DNA of 64,000 bases, taken from Oidiodendron maius Zn (lineage: Eukaryota; Ascomycota; Leotiomycetes; Myxotrichaceae). The notes below the pieces were generated by a model, which made no database searches, was not told the DNA's origin, and saw nothing but the letters and a program-made list of their open reading frames with translations. Both the position numbers and the translations under genes were made by a program. The DNA lies in contig KN832872.1 of the NCBI GenBank assembly GCA_000827325.1, positions 310,001-374,000 of the forward strand, written 5' to 3'. This document shows positions 10,231 to 20,232 of the stretch, piece after piece; the stretch's first letter is position 1; every line of letters begins with the position of its first letter.

Positions 10231-10715
10231 TTTACCGGGCTCGACTAAAAGCAATGAATCCGCCATTCATAGTTCATAAGAGGTGAAGTACTTAGAAGGC
10301 TCAGGGAGCAGCTAGTATCTGAGCCAGCCTGGCCAGCTGTATTGAACCTTTCGACATGCACAGCCTTCCCTCGAAGAATAGACCTGGCTGGACGTTTCTA
10401 AATAGGACCCCTACTACTGTCTTCCTGGCTCAACCCTGCACTAGGCCACGCATGAGAAAACTGAATAATAACCACGCACCTTGCCTACCCCATATGACCA
10501 ATCCAACCAAGGACCATCCTCAGCTCGCTGCTGCCTAACGTTTAATAGCTCATATTTATGCCTAGTATAAGCCCAAGAGTGCGATGATACAAACCCAAGG
10601 AGGGGGTTTGCTTGGTCATATTCTATCAAACGTGCAGAAGTTGTAACCAATATATAGTAACGTTTCCTGTATTGTCCTATAGTTCAGACAAGCTACTATA
10701 ACGAACTAGCTTTCC

Positions 10716-11070
10716 CGTTCTCACTCGTATATTAGCCAATATGAGAGGCTTTGAGGTAAAATAGTGGTAATCGCTGCATATTAAGCAAAGTAACACATGA
10801 GTGCAGATAATAGATCACTGATTCTAAACTCTTAGTAATTTCGCAAGAGTAGTAGTGAACCTACTGTTCTTAAACCTAGTTTGTATCTCTTCTAGCAGAA
10901 CCTATCAATCTTAGTGTGAATTCTAGTGGCGCGTAGTACAGGCACGAAAGAGCTAGAAGGGTTTGATGAAGAGGAGCTGCCATGGGCCTGCCCATGGCGA
11001 AGGACGCTGGATGGGAACGAGAAAGGACGATACGCTGAACAAGATTAGTACCGAAAAGCGACCGAGATTA
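10716..11070 (+). repeat. Diverged repeat, copy B
   Basis: Second copy, in direct orientation to 9890-10230. It is richer in TA, as expected if it has been altered more strongly. The best-kept end is GGACGATACGCTGAAC followed by AGTACCGAAAAGCGACC. Confidence 0.6.
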
Positions 11071-11506
11071 AAATCGAGAGGGGAACGAGGATGGAGTGTT
11101 GGAAAGGGCAGGTAATTGAGACGGGTAGTCGAGGAGAGGAAAGCAGCGATGGATTTACTTGATGTCTATATGAAGGCAGCAGTGCCGTGCGCTTAGGGCA
11201 GCGCAGCTTACGCTGCTCACCCAGCACAAGTGAGGGTGGGTGATTGGGTGAGGCGGGTGAGCCTCGCCCAAGAAATGGCGGGCCTTGTCGCTGCACAACG
11301 TCTCCTCTTCGATTCCGCGAACCAACGACACGCTTCCGTGATTTCAAATCGGGGTCTTCATTTTGCGAACTATATTATATAGCGTGAATAGCCATTATAG
11401 CCTCATGAACACCCGCTCCTTTTCAAGGACTTGAATCGTCTTGGTCAGGCTGACAACCTCCAGCGCTCTTCCTGACTACAAGACATCTACGAGACCTCTA
11501 CGCATC
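11071..11506. other. Promoter region of the signal peptide peptidase
   Basis: A GC-richer stretch at 11180-11300 with short GGTGAG/CTCACC words marks the edge of the island. It is followed by the presumed promoter and leader of the downstream gene. No gene is seen. Confidence 0.4.
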
Positions 11507-13165
11507 ATGGACCGAATCGCAGGCTTAATTACAGATTATATCAAATTCGGTGTGTCGGAATATGCCAAACTAGAAGGACAGAGCCAGATATTCCAATTTA
11601 TGGGAGAATGGGCTCGTTTTGGATATACAAAGCGCGAGGTGATATTGATGCATCTCCATCTCATCGTTGCTGCTCTGTTCGCTATCTATATCGGCTCGCA
11701 TGCATCCCTCAGTCGCCCCCCATCAGCAGCCCTGTCAGAAAAGTCAAAGACTGGTGATGAAGAGAACGACGAGATTGTCGTAGAACCAGTCATGGAGGGG
11801 CTTCAGCCATCAGATGCCATCCTGTTTCCCATCGTTGCAGGCTGTGCATTGGCGGGCCTTTACTATCTCATCCAATGGTTGAATAATCCTACTCTACTCA
11901 ATAAGATTCTCGGATACTACTTCTCTATCCTGGGAGTTGTCGGAGTGGGCCGGTTGGTCACGGATGGTTTGAATGTCGCAACCACCTTCGTCTTTCCGTC
12001 AGTTTGGTCGGCCAGAGGCGAAACCTACTATGTTGATCCCCTTCTCTCTCAGCAAGTTATGAAACAAGCCAAGCCAGCAATAGTCCAATTCCATTACAAG
12101 TTCACAGAGAAGACCAATCCATTTCCCGGCTTGCTTTCCTCAATCTCATTGCCAAACTTTATCTCAAAGTATTTCTGGGCCTTGAGAGCACTGTTGAAGA
12201 ATCATTGGATCTTGAGGGGCTATCTGCATGGAGTTTTCAATGTCAAGTATAAACTTCAATTCAACGATGTGAGCGGTTTTATCATTGGCATTGGAGCCAT
12301 TATCCTCTACAACATCAACGGAAAGGAATGGTGGCTCACTAATGCTATCGGGATCGGTCTCTGCTATGGCGCACTGCAGCTTGTCTCCCCTACTAGTTTC
12401 TGGATCGGTTCCATAGTCATGATTGGGTTGTTTATCTACGACATCGTGATGGTGTTCTATACACCGATGATGGTTACCGTTGCTACTACTATAGATGGAC
12501 CTATCAAACTTGTCTTCCCGGGGCCAGCACGTGGCTCGATGTTAGGACTTGGAGACATTGTACTGCCTGGTATTGTCATTGCACTGGCCCTTCGCTTTGA
12601 CTTATATCTTTATTACCTCTACAAGCAGAAGAAGTCAGCTGACTCAACCTCCCTGACGAAAATGCCCTATGTGGACGCAACTGGCAAATGGGGTGAACGG
12701 TTTTGGACGAATCGTGCAAAGACTGTCGAAGAAGAGACTATGGCCGATGGATCTCGCTTCCCAAAAGTTTACTTCACAGCGGCGGTTGTTGGCTACGTGG
12801 TTGGACTGCTTGCTACTCTAACTGTGCTACATATTTACAACCATGGACAACCAGCCCTATTATACCTTGTTCCATGTGTCTTAACCTCGCTCTGGGGTAC
12901 TGCTTTAGTGAGGGGTGAGTTTACGCTGATGTGGGGATACACTGAAGACGGCAGTTTGGATGATAGCGAAGGACGAGAACGTGAGAAAGGCGGGAGCGAG
13001 AGCTCCAATGACAGTGGGATCACAATCACTCCTGTGCTAGCTGGACAACAAAGAGAAAAGAAAGATAGAGATGTCAGAAAACATGCACAGCATGTATTCT
13101 TATTCTCATTGTCCACCCCGAAGCAACGTAGAGTCGCCGAGGAAAACAAAGTTCTCCGAGGTTGA
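11507..13165 (+). CDS. Signal peptide peptidase, intramembrane aspartyl protease, 552 aa
   Basis: A single uninterrupted exon. The first in-frame ATG is at 11507; the frame is open further upstream but without an ATG. All three motifs of the presenilin/SPP fold are visible: the first catalytic Asp in FIYDIVMVF (near residue 310), the second in GLGDIVLPGI (near 350), and the PAL motif in QPALLYLVP (near 450). About nine hydrophobic helices are spread along the chain. It cleaves leftover signal peptides and tail-anchored or type II membrane proteins within the ER membrane. The polar C-terminal tail after TLMWGYTEDG is acidic and Ser-rich and lacks an obvious KKxx retrieval signal. It converges with the Sgf11-like gene downstream. 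Confidence 0.95.
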   Translation: MDRIAGLITDYIKFGVSEYAKLEGQSQIFQFMGEWARFGYTKREVILMHLHLIVAALFAIYIGSHASLSRPPSAALSEKSKTGDEENDEIVVEPVMEGLQPSDAILFPIVAGCALAGLYYLIQWLNNPTLLNKILGYYFSILGVVGVGRLVTDGLNVATTFVFPSVWSARGETYYVDPLLSQQVMKQAKPAIVQFHYKFTEKTNPFPGLLSSISLPNFISKYFWALRALLKNHWILRGYLHGVFNVKYKLQFNDVSGFIIGIGAIILYNINGKEWWLTNAIGIGLCYGALQLVSPTSFWIGSIVMIGLFIYDIVMVFYTPMMVTVATTIDGPIKLVFPGPARGSMLGLGDIVLPGIVIALALRFDLYLYYLYKQKKSADSTSLTKMPYVDATGKWGERFWTNRAKTVEEETMADGSRFPKVYFTAAVVGYVVGLLATLTVLHIYNHGQPALLYLVPCVLTSLWGTALVRGEFTLMWGYTEDGSLDDSEGREREKGGSESSNDSGITITPVLAGQQREKKDRDVRKHAQHVFLFSLSTPKQRRVAEENKVLRG

Positions 13166-13684
13166 GTATCAAAATATGCGGAGTGGATGTTTGTATGAAT
13201 ACCCTATCATGCCAGCTTCAAACTGGCATCTACTTCTAGAAGAAACCAGCAGTCTTAGAACCACACCAAAAATAGATAGATATATGAAAAGGCCACTTTT
13301 CCTGGCGCTCCAACATTATTTTTTGCGAGTTAAATATTGACACTCGATCTTCTTTAACCCATACCTCCCGAGGATCGTGTATCAAGCAACGCAAAGTTGG
13401 ATAATTATGACAGCTTGGCTAGGTTTAATGAACGCGATGTGGACAATTACACGTACCTCACCACTCATCTATAGCTGGCTGTACAAGCCCTGTTATTCAA
13501 GGGAAACAATATTTCAAGTAATCTCGGTTTCAAACTATAGTGACAGATGCAACCTATGCTAACGCCTATATGCATATATGCCCATATGCTATGCCAGGCG
13601 GAAATACCGCCCGGGCCAAACTCCAATCCATGCTTAATCTCTATGAACAAGTTCCTTCTTCCCTATTCCCGTCTGGAGTTGTTC
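13166..13684. other. Convergent spacer
   Basis: 519 bases between the stop codons of the signal peptide peptidase and the Sgf11-like gene. Only short chance ORFs occur; presumably the two 3' UTRs lie here. Confidence 0.5.
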
Positions 13685-15013
13685 TTAGTTAGGAGAAGAC
13701 AACGTTTGGCTAGACTCAGAGTCTACATCCCCTGTTCCATTTCCGTTCTTCGTGGCCGCTAAAGGCGGCAGCGTGGCCTTGACACCTCCCTTACCATGCA
13801 GCCATTTCTTCTTGCTATCAGCCTCTTTTGCCTTTTTGGTAGCTGCCTTGGCTTTTGCTTTCGGCTCTACCACGACAGTGCTGAACTCGCCATCTCCCTC
13901 ATCTTCATCATCTTCATCCTCGCTCTGAGGTGCCTTCTCTTCGAAGCTAAGGTTACTAGCAGAGTGCTGGCTGCTAAAAATCGACTTGGAGGTTTTGGGA
14001 GCTTTAAGTTTTGTCACTGGTGTCTTTTTAATCACCTTTTTCTTTTTCTTCTGAGGTGGGGAGTCTGATTCGAAATCGTCATCAGCACTCCGTTTGATGG
14101 GACTGCTTCTGGACGTCCCGCGGTTGGATGTAGGGGTGGATTGTCGACTACCAGGCGATGTAGTTCCGTTCTGGCTTCCGGTTCCATTGCCGTTTCCATT
14201 CTGGATCTTTAAAAGTGCGTTTCGAGACGAGTCTCGACCTCCACCTCCAATGCATTTTGCCATATGGTTGCTCATTCGCTTTATTGGCAAGAACGTCCCG
14301 CAATTGAGGCATTTGGCATGCGGAAATGCGATCGGCTTAGGGGCCTCGTTGGCCGGGGGGGAGTTGGTAGCAGAGCCCTGGCTTCCATTGGGTGTCATAG
14401 CAAGCGGATTGATCATATCCTTCTTCTTCTTGCCTCTACCGGGACCCAGAGGTACATATGTCTGACCATAGATGTCATGGTATGGCTTATCTATAAATGG
14501 ATGCTTCTTGCAATATTCCACACCTGGCTCTGGTGCTCGAGCCCCGATTCCGTCAGTTGGATAGAGCAGACGGGGCAGGCCGCATCTCGTACAACGAATC
14601 TCTGGGGTCGTCTTTAATGGATTGGACTTCAAGTAAACTTTGCCGTTATCATATGTGGCTGCGGATGTCTCGATCGGGTGTGATGGAGCCTGACCATTTG
14701 CGGAGGAGGAATCATCGGTCGAAGTCGGGTCCGCCTGGGCAGCCAGGTGCTCTACTACTATAGCTGCAGAAGAAGCACGGGCCATCTTCTCCTCTCGATG
14801 TGTTTTGAGCAATATGTCGTGGACTATATTGTAGACGATATCGTCGAGCACTGCGTGGGCCTACATTCAGGAGTTAGCCTCGGGACAGGGGGCGTGCAGG
14901 TTGCCAGCACAGAAGGGAAAAGTTTGATTTACCAATTTAGACATGTTATCAAGATTATCCTCGTCGCCAGCGACTATGATACCGGTTTGGGGGAAACTGT
15001 CGCTGGTAGACAT
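13685..15013 (-). CDS. SGF11: Sgf11-like SAGA deubiquitinase-module subunit, 418 aa
   Basis: Two exons: 15013-14933 and 14860-13685, joined across a 72-base intron to read SKL-AHAVLDDIVYNIV. The long helix LDDIVYNIVHDILLKTHRE matches the N-terminal helix by which Sgf11 packs on Sus1. A zinc finger follows as KCLNCGTFLPIKRMSNHMAK ending in Cys (C-x2-C-x11-H-x3-C), the Sgf11 type that contacts the nucleosome. An additional CTRCGLPRLLYP and CKKHPF pair between them may bind another zinc, as in related fungal proteins. The C-terminal half is basic, Ser/Lys-rich and disordered, with poly-Lys runs that look like nuclear localisation signals. By family it would anchor Ubp8 to SAGA for H2B deubiquitination. 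The protein is longer than yeast Sgf11. Confidence 0.8.
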
Positions 15014-15457
15014 GTCGAGGCCACCCCAGAGGCCTAGGGCGTGATGCAAAATATGGATTTTGGACAGTGCTGATGGGTGATGGAGCGACAGGCAGAGATG
15101 TTATGCGACGAGATAACGATGGAGGAGCCAGAGGCAAGGGATGGCATCTTATTTGCAGACACTACTGAAATCTCAGCATGGCCGGCCCCCGAGGTACTGT
15201 GGTTCGTCCTCAGTAGAGAGACAATAGGCCCATCTCCTATTGTAGTGAAACTTAAGCTCCTACGGAGTTTATTTGAGGCGTGAGGTTCGAAATACTGCCG
15301 CGCTAAAATTTAAGGTTTGACACTAGTAGAAGGCGGTCTGTAGCCTTCTGCCATTCTAGAGAAGTTGGCATCGCTGTGTGTATACCGGCATTTCCTTCTC
15401 TGATCTTGGTTATCCGTCAGCTCTTCTGGCTGCTGCAGGAGTTGGCCTACTGGAGAG
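15014..15457. promoter_or_regulatory. Divergent promoter between the SAGA subunit and the Naa50-like gene
   Basis: 444 bases between two start codons facing away from each other. No ORF or clear binding motif is recognised; it must serve both genes. Confidence 0.45.
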
Positions 15458-16501
15458 ATGGACCTCAATACGACAGGCGGTGCACCTGTGCGGATTCAAT
15501 CGTCAATACGCTCCTTTTTCCAGTCGAAGTCAGCCTCAGTGCCGCCAACGGTACCCCTCATGGCCGAGAGCCCGCAACGGAATCTGGTTCCACAGTCGCA
15601 ATCGGCTCATGATGCTGATGATAACTCTTCTCTCCCTATCCAAGCAAAGATAGTCCAAGTCACGCACGATCATATCCAGCCTCTGCGACGAATAAACTCT
15701 CTCCTGCTGCCAATCAGCTACCCCGACTCCTTCTATAACAAGATTTTGGACGCCGCACCGGTCAGTTTCTCTCGTGTGATCCTCTGGGAGGATCCACATA
15801 CCAAACTGGCGAAAGTCGTAGGTGGGATAGTGTGTCGGCTGGATCCTTCACCATCTACCTACTCTAGTTCCCAGGCTCTCCCGGCCGAGGAAGGAAGTTA
15901 CGATGTTTACCTCCAATCCCTGGTCCTGCTCTCCCCTTACAGAGGCAAGGGTTTGGCTGCTGCCGCACTGAGAAGTGTGATTGAGGCCGCGACACTGCAG
16001 GAAGGAGTGAGGATACGAGGGCTATACGCGCACGTATGGACTGAGAATACAGAAGCACTGCAGTGGTACTCTGCTCGTGCATTCCAAAAAGATGAAGCGG
16101 TTATACACGGGTACTACAAGAGATTGAAGCCAGATACAGCTTGGGTCCTTCGCAGGAATCTCATACCTTCGGATCATCTTAGCCACTTCTCGAGTCGACT
16201 GCAGCAAGCATCTGTTTCAATTTCACCCGGTTTGGACCAGCAGCAAGCAAGTCCTCCTGGGGGAGTCGCAGACTGGAGGCCAGCTAATCCCCCGCACACA
16301 CAGTCATTTCAAGATCGAAGACCGGACATGGAATGGAATGACTTGCCAGAGGATGTGTTAAACGGCTCGCTTCTCAAAGCTCCGACTCCACGAAGTGGCG
16401 AAGGCAGTTCAGCAAGCTCCCGTAGCACTTCGAGGAGTGGGTTAGAGGGCAAGGGAAGAAAGAAAATCAGAGCTTATCCGGCTGCTGCATTTGGGTCATG
16501 A
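15458..16501 (+). CDS. Naa50-like GNAT N-acetyltransferase, 347 aa
   Basis: A single exon. After about 65 disordered residues comes a GNAT fold beginning QVTHDHIQPLRRINSLLLPI and containing YPDSFYNKIL, the substrate-loop sequence typical of Naa50 (San). The acetyl-CoA loop is LSPYRGKGLAAAAL near residue 160, followed by HVWTENTEALQWYSARAF and GYYKRLKPDTAWVLRR. It should acetylate N-terminal Met of nascent proteins, as the NatE catalytic subunit. The 120-residue polar C-terminal tail is absent from animal Naa50 but common in fungal versions. Fungal proteins of this type can also be annotated simply as GNAT acetyltransferases, so the exact substrate is inferred. Confidence 0.88.
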   Translation: MDLNTTGGAPVRIQSSIRSFFQSKSASVPPTVPLMAESPQRNLVPQSQSAHDADDNSSLPIQAKIVQVTHDHIQPLRRINSLLLPISYPDSFYNKILDAAPVSFSRVILWEDPHTKLAKVVGGIVCRLDPSPSTYSSSQALPAEEGSYDVYLQSLVLLSPYRGKGLAAAALRSVIEAATLQEGVRIRGLYAHVWTENTEALQWYSARAFQKDEAVIHGYYKRLKPDTAWVLRRNLIPSDHLSHFSSRLQQASVSISPGLDQQQASPPGGVADWRPANPPHTQSFQDRRPDMEWNDLPEDVLNGSLLKAPTPRSGEGSSASSRSTSRSGLEGKGRKKIRAYPAAAFGS

Positions 16502-18728
16502 TCCTCTATTGTTGTGCGACCCGAGTCCGAGCCTTGGAATTGGAGCTGGTGGAACAAGATCATTTTTTATGTGTTGGATGAATATGTGTAATGAGTGTGA
16601 TTTTTTCTGCATTTGGCCCGGCGTTGGCTGGTTCTGGCACGGATGGAAAAGACATAGAAGTACCGATTGTCGAGAGAAAATCCTAGGAATAAACGTAGAG
16701 AATTTCATGGAATTGCAACTACCATTCGTTCAGGACATGAATTGTGCTGCGGCGTCCGAGGCATCGACTACAGATGCGTTTCGGTAATCAATATACATAG
16801 TGCATTCTAATTAGGTTGTCTATAGCCATGATATACCCTTCACCCGCAAGGAGCTCCAAGGTCGAGACGAAGCTAGATAGTTCTGCACGCTACGTGCTCA
16901 TTCCTGCCGGCCTCACTTGAGAGGGTTTGAAATTGTAGGTCTTCCCACCTACCTTGTTACTAGACTTGTGAAGCATACTACTACTCTCTATAGAAAGATC
17001 CCGCAGTCACTCAGTCACTCAGTTAGCTCATTGCCATGCCAATTGACTTCTACTACCCCCCCATCTTGTTTCTATTTTGCAATGACACTGCTTGTTACAA
17101 GAATACACGCAAGTGTTCAGACAACCCATCCCCTTCTTGTATAGCAAAAGGGTCCGAACTTAAATCAATTATTCTCACCACAATAACTTCTCAATCGACG
17201 TAAGACGGAATACTCGAATTGTACCACTGTGATGTGCCACAAAAAGGCCCTCAAAGCAGTAGCATTGGCCTCGGAGAAAGAGTGGGGGTTTCCGCATCCA
17301 GTGTTGCAAATGGACATCTGGATCATAGGAAGGATACATCCGTGTTACCCTCTTTTGCCGGCGTCGTATCGCCTCGTAATACAAATTAACGTCTGAAATC
17401 GCACAAAGCCGGATTTACTGACGGGATCACTGCACGCCAAGTGTAACAGACAACCTCCTCGGGCTTCGGGTGGAATCTCGGAAAACGTACCGATGTAGTA
17501 GTTGCGTGCTAACTCCCCGCATTTGCCACGCACCATGCGATGTGCAACAAAGGTCTTATCAACCCCATCGATGAAGCTTCTAAAGCTTCGTCTCCTACCC
17601 TTTTGGGACGTGGAGATGGCCGTCCGCATGCGGCTGTTGATTGATGGAATTGGTCCATTTTGCTGACTGTGCCGTGTTGAATATCTACATCCCTAGAGCC
17701 TACATCTAACCATTAATCGTTAGCCATGCTGGGTATCACAGAGAGAAACTGACCTGTTGGGAAGTTGAAAATGCCAAGCTGCTTTGCGATGTGCAACAAA
17801 ACCCGGCAGTCTAAGGATTGATGGTTCGAAATGAGCTGCTGGTGGCGACTCTTCCCCGCGGCGGGTAGAACTTCAGCTATAGTTGAGAAGCACAGAGTCG
17901 AAGACTAAGACACACTCCATACGCCCTGAAAGATAACTGGTGGGTCCCACCCCCTTGGGGAAACAATGTGCAACTCGCTGCCCAATATTGAGCATCCGTA
18001 TATAGCATTGCGTACGAATGGCATAAAAAGAACCATCGATCGCCGTCTTGGCGCCGACCCGCAATTAGACAGTTATCACTTACATCAGAACTTCACGTAA
18101 GACATATTGCGCGGGGCAGATGAGGATACAAATCCAAACGCTCCGCCCTACACCACATAATTGGCTGTTAAGTCAGATCCAGGCGGGAACAGTAGCCAAG
18201 GAAAGAGAATCGTCGATCCAATTCCACGCTAATCGTGCATGCCTGACACGTACGGCGCAATATGTATTATCATTGTTCCGCCCCTGTGCAGGCTAAGAAA
18301 TCGCATTATTGATTTTCCGTTCTAAGGATAAATTATTCCACTGGCGGATGTGTATATATATTATTTCATGTTGTTATGTCTCTTAGGGGCATTCTGTGAC
18401 GGTGGGAATATATCTTGGAGGAGAGAGTAGAACTACGAGAGCATCTTCCACTATTGCAGAGTCACTTGTTCGTCGGCCCGTGACTGATAAGTTGTTTTAT
18501 CGAGTATATTGGGTATTTCAATCTAGCCAGTGATGTAGATAATATATAGTAGAGTGGTTTGTACAATTGCTTGCTGAACTGCCGATGCAGCTTCCCATAC
18601 TGGCCTACAACCCTGAACCCCATGACTATTGTACAGCCTTGCGCCGATGGCATTATATCGTCACGGCCAACCTTCCAAGGGCGGGCGAATTCACTACCGC
18701 CATGTTCCTGATCTTATCGCCTCCTCTA
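16502..18728. other. 2.2-kb gene-poor region
   Basis: The first 300 bases are probably the 3' UTR of the acetyltransferase. The rest has scattered short frames on both strands (for example 17345-17629 and 17873-18064, minus) without recognisable domains, splice sites or repeats. GATGTGCAACAAA occurs twice (near 17538 and 17788). No gene can be supported. Confidence 0.45.
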
Positions 18729-19160
18729 TCAAGTCGAGGGATTTTCAGTATTAGCCACTTTTGCTTTCCGTTCCGCTTCCGCTTCCGCAGCTGCTATCCA
18801 AACTGCTCAGTTGTCAGTAGGGGCAGGCTTCTGTCTAATCTGTCTGCACATACTATTCTTATCGCTCTTCGAGTATTTCTTCAGCATTATCAGATAATCA
18901 TCAAATGCCTGCTGTTTTTCTTGCCGGTTCGCTAAGCTCTTCTTCTGTAAATCCGGATTATATCTCTTGAAAAGCTCCTCCTCCGTTGGAGATACAGCGT
19001 ATACCACTGCTGGGCCGCCGATGCTGCACGCGAGGAACCTGAGAGTGACGGGGTAAATGAGTTTTCTAGTTCTGCGGACTGTGTTTAGGTTGGGCACCGG
19101 GGAGGCTCACACGACCAACATCTTCCCGTACATTATCCAGTTCGTAGGTTTGCGCGCCAT
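18729..19160 (-). CDS. CBP4: Cbp4, cytochrome bc1 assembly factor, 102 aa
   Basis: Three small exons on the minus strand: 19160-19111, 19038-18854 and 18802-18729. The product starts [15 protein letters not shown], crosses one membrane helix [17 protein letters not shown], and continues [20 protein letters not shown] and [11 protein letters not shown], ending in an Ala/Glu/Lys-rich tail. The [13 protein letters not shown] block is diagnostic of fungal Cbp4. The protein sits in the mitochondrial inner membrane and, with Cbp3-Cbp6, stabilises newly made cytochrome b during complex III assembly. Without splicing only the middle exon is visible, with wrong ends, so an automatic ORF call would be incorrect at both termini. 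Confidence 0.93.
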
Positions 19161-20232
19161 CCTGGAATTGTTGCCAAGGAAGCGGAATTCGCGAGGGATG
19201 AGAACAGAGCCCTGACAGAGTCACGGCCTGGTCGCGGACCTCGGTCTGCGGCAGTCCGACTCAGCTGGGCCGGAATTGGGGGGCGGAGGGTGTTGACGTT
19301 GGCTGTGATATGAAAGAATGCGGAGGTGTACAGAGGCGAGTCAAGAGAAGGAATGCGAGAACTGTGATTGGCAGACTAATGTGGCTGTGGCCGTTGACAT
19401 GTGGCCGTGCAAGCCGGTTTGTGGCTGCCTCGTACAGTGCCGATCTCTGGGCTCTCAAGATTTATATCACCCGATCAATGGCCATCCTGGACGCCTCGAT
19501 TATGCCAGGACCTGTGATCTCATTATTGGGTCCAGCTCCCGCGCATTTCGTAATTGGTCTCCCAACCAGAGTCTCGTCCTCAAAGGCTTACCCCTGGTGT
19601 TGTACCGCACGTCGCTTACCCATAAACACCGACCCTGGCAGCCCTGAGACATGTCCCATCTACCCAGGTGAGGCCTCAATGCTGCGTTGACCGTCCGAGT
19701 CCAAGCATCCATTCGGAGCGCGTGGGAGAGATTCGTGCTCGCGGCCTGCGTTTTATCCCCGCGGCAAAGCCTCTTTGCTCCCTTTCACAACAGGCGGGAG
19801 GTGTTTGCTGGACAGTAAAGTAAAGAACGGGTCCCTGCAAAGCCAGCGGCCACCGGTCCCACCTAAGAACTGCACACCTAATCTGCGATCCTTCACGACT
19901 TCAGCCCATCACATCATCTCGAGATCTCGCTCCTCTCTTTCATTGCCGGCTCCTCACGTACGTCCTCTGCGACCCGACGGCTGACTCCTCTCCTTTGTGT
20001 CACTGCCGCCGTGCTCCGATCGACTCCTGAAACTTTGGCCCTCGTGAGCCAAAGAGCAAGCCGCTGCTTCTGGCTGGTGTCGAGTAGCACAGTCAGAGTC
20101 GAATCCTGCGACACAGCTGGTGTTGCTTGTTGTTCATGGCCGGCACAGCCACGTGGAAAACAACCTCACGACTCTTTTACTCCATCGCAACGTGGTGTTC
20201 GATCTTCTTTGTGTGTACCGCGGAGCTTCAAT
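19161..20232. promoter_or_regulatory. Divergent promoter region, CBP4 and SKT5-like genes
   Basis: 1.07 kb between divergent starts. It is GC-richer than other spacers, with open frames but no protein-like content. CT-rich stretches just before 20233 suit a fungal promoter and leader. Confidence 0.45.
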
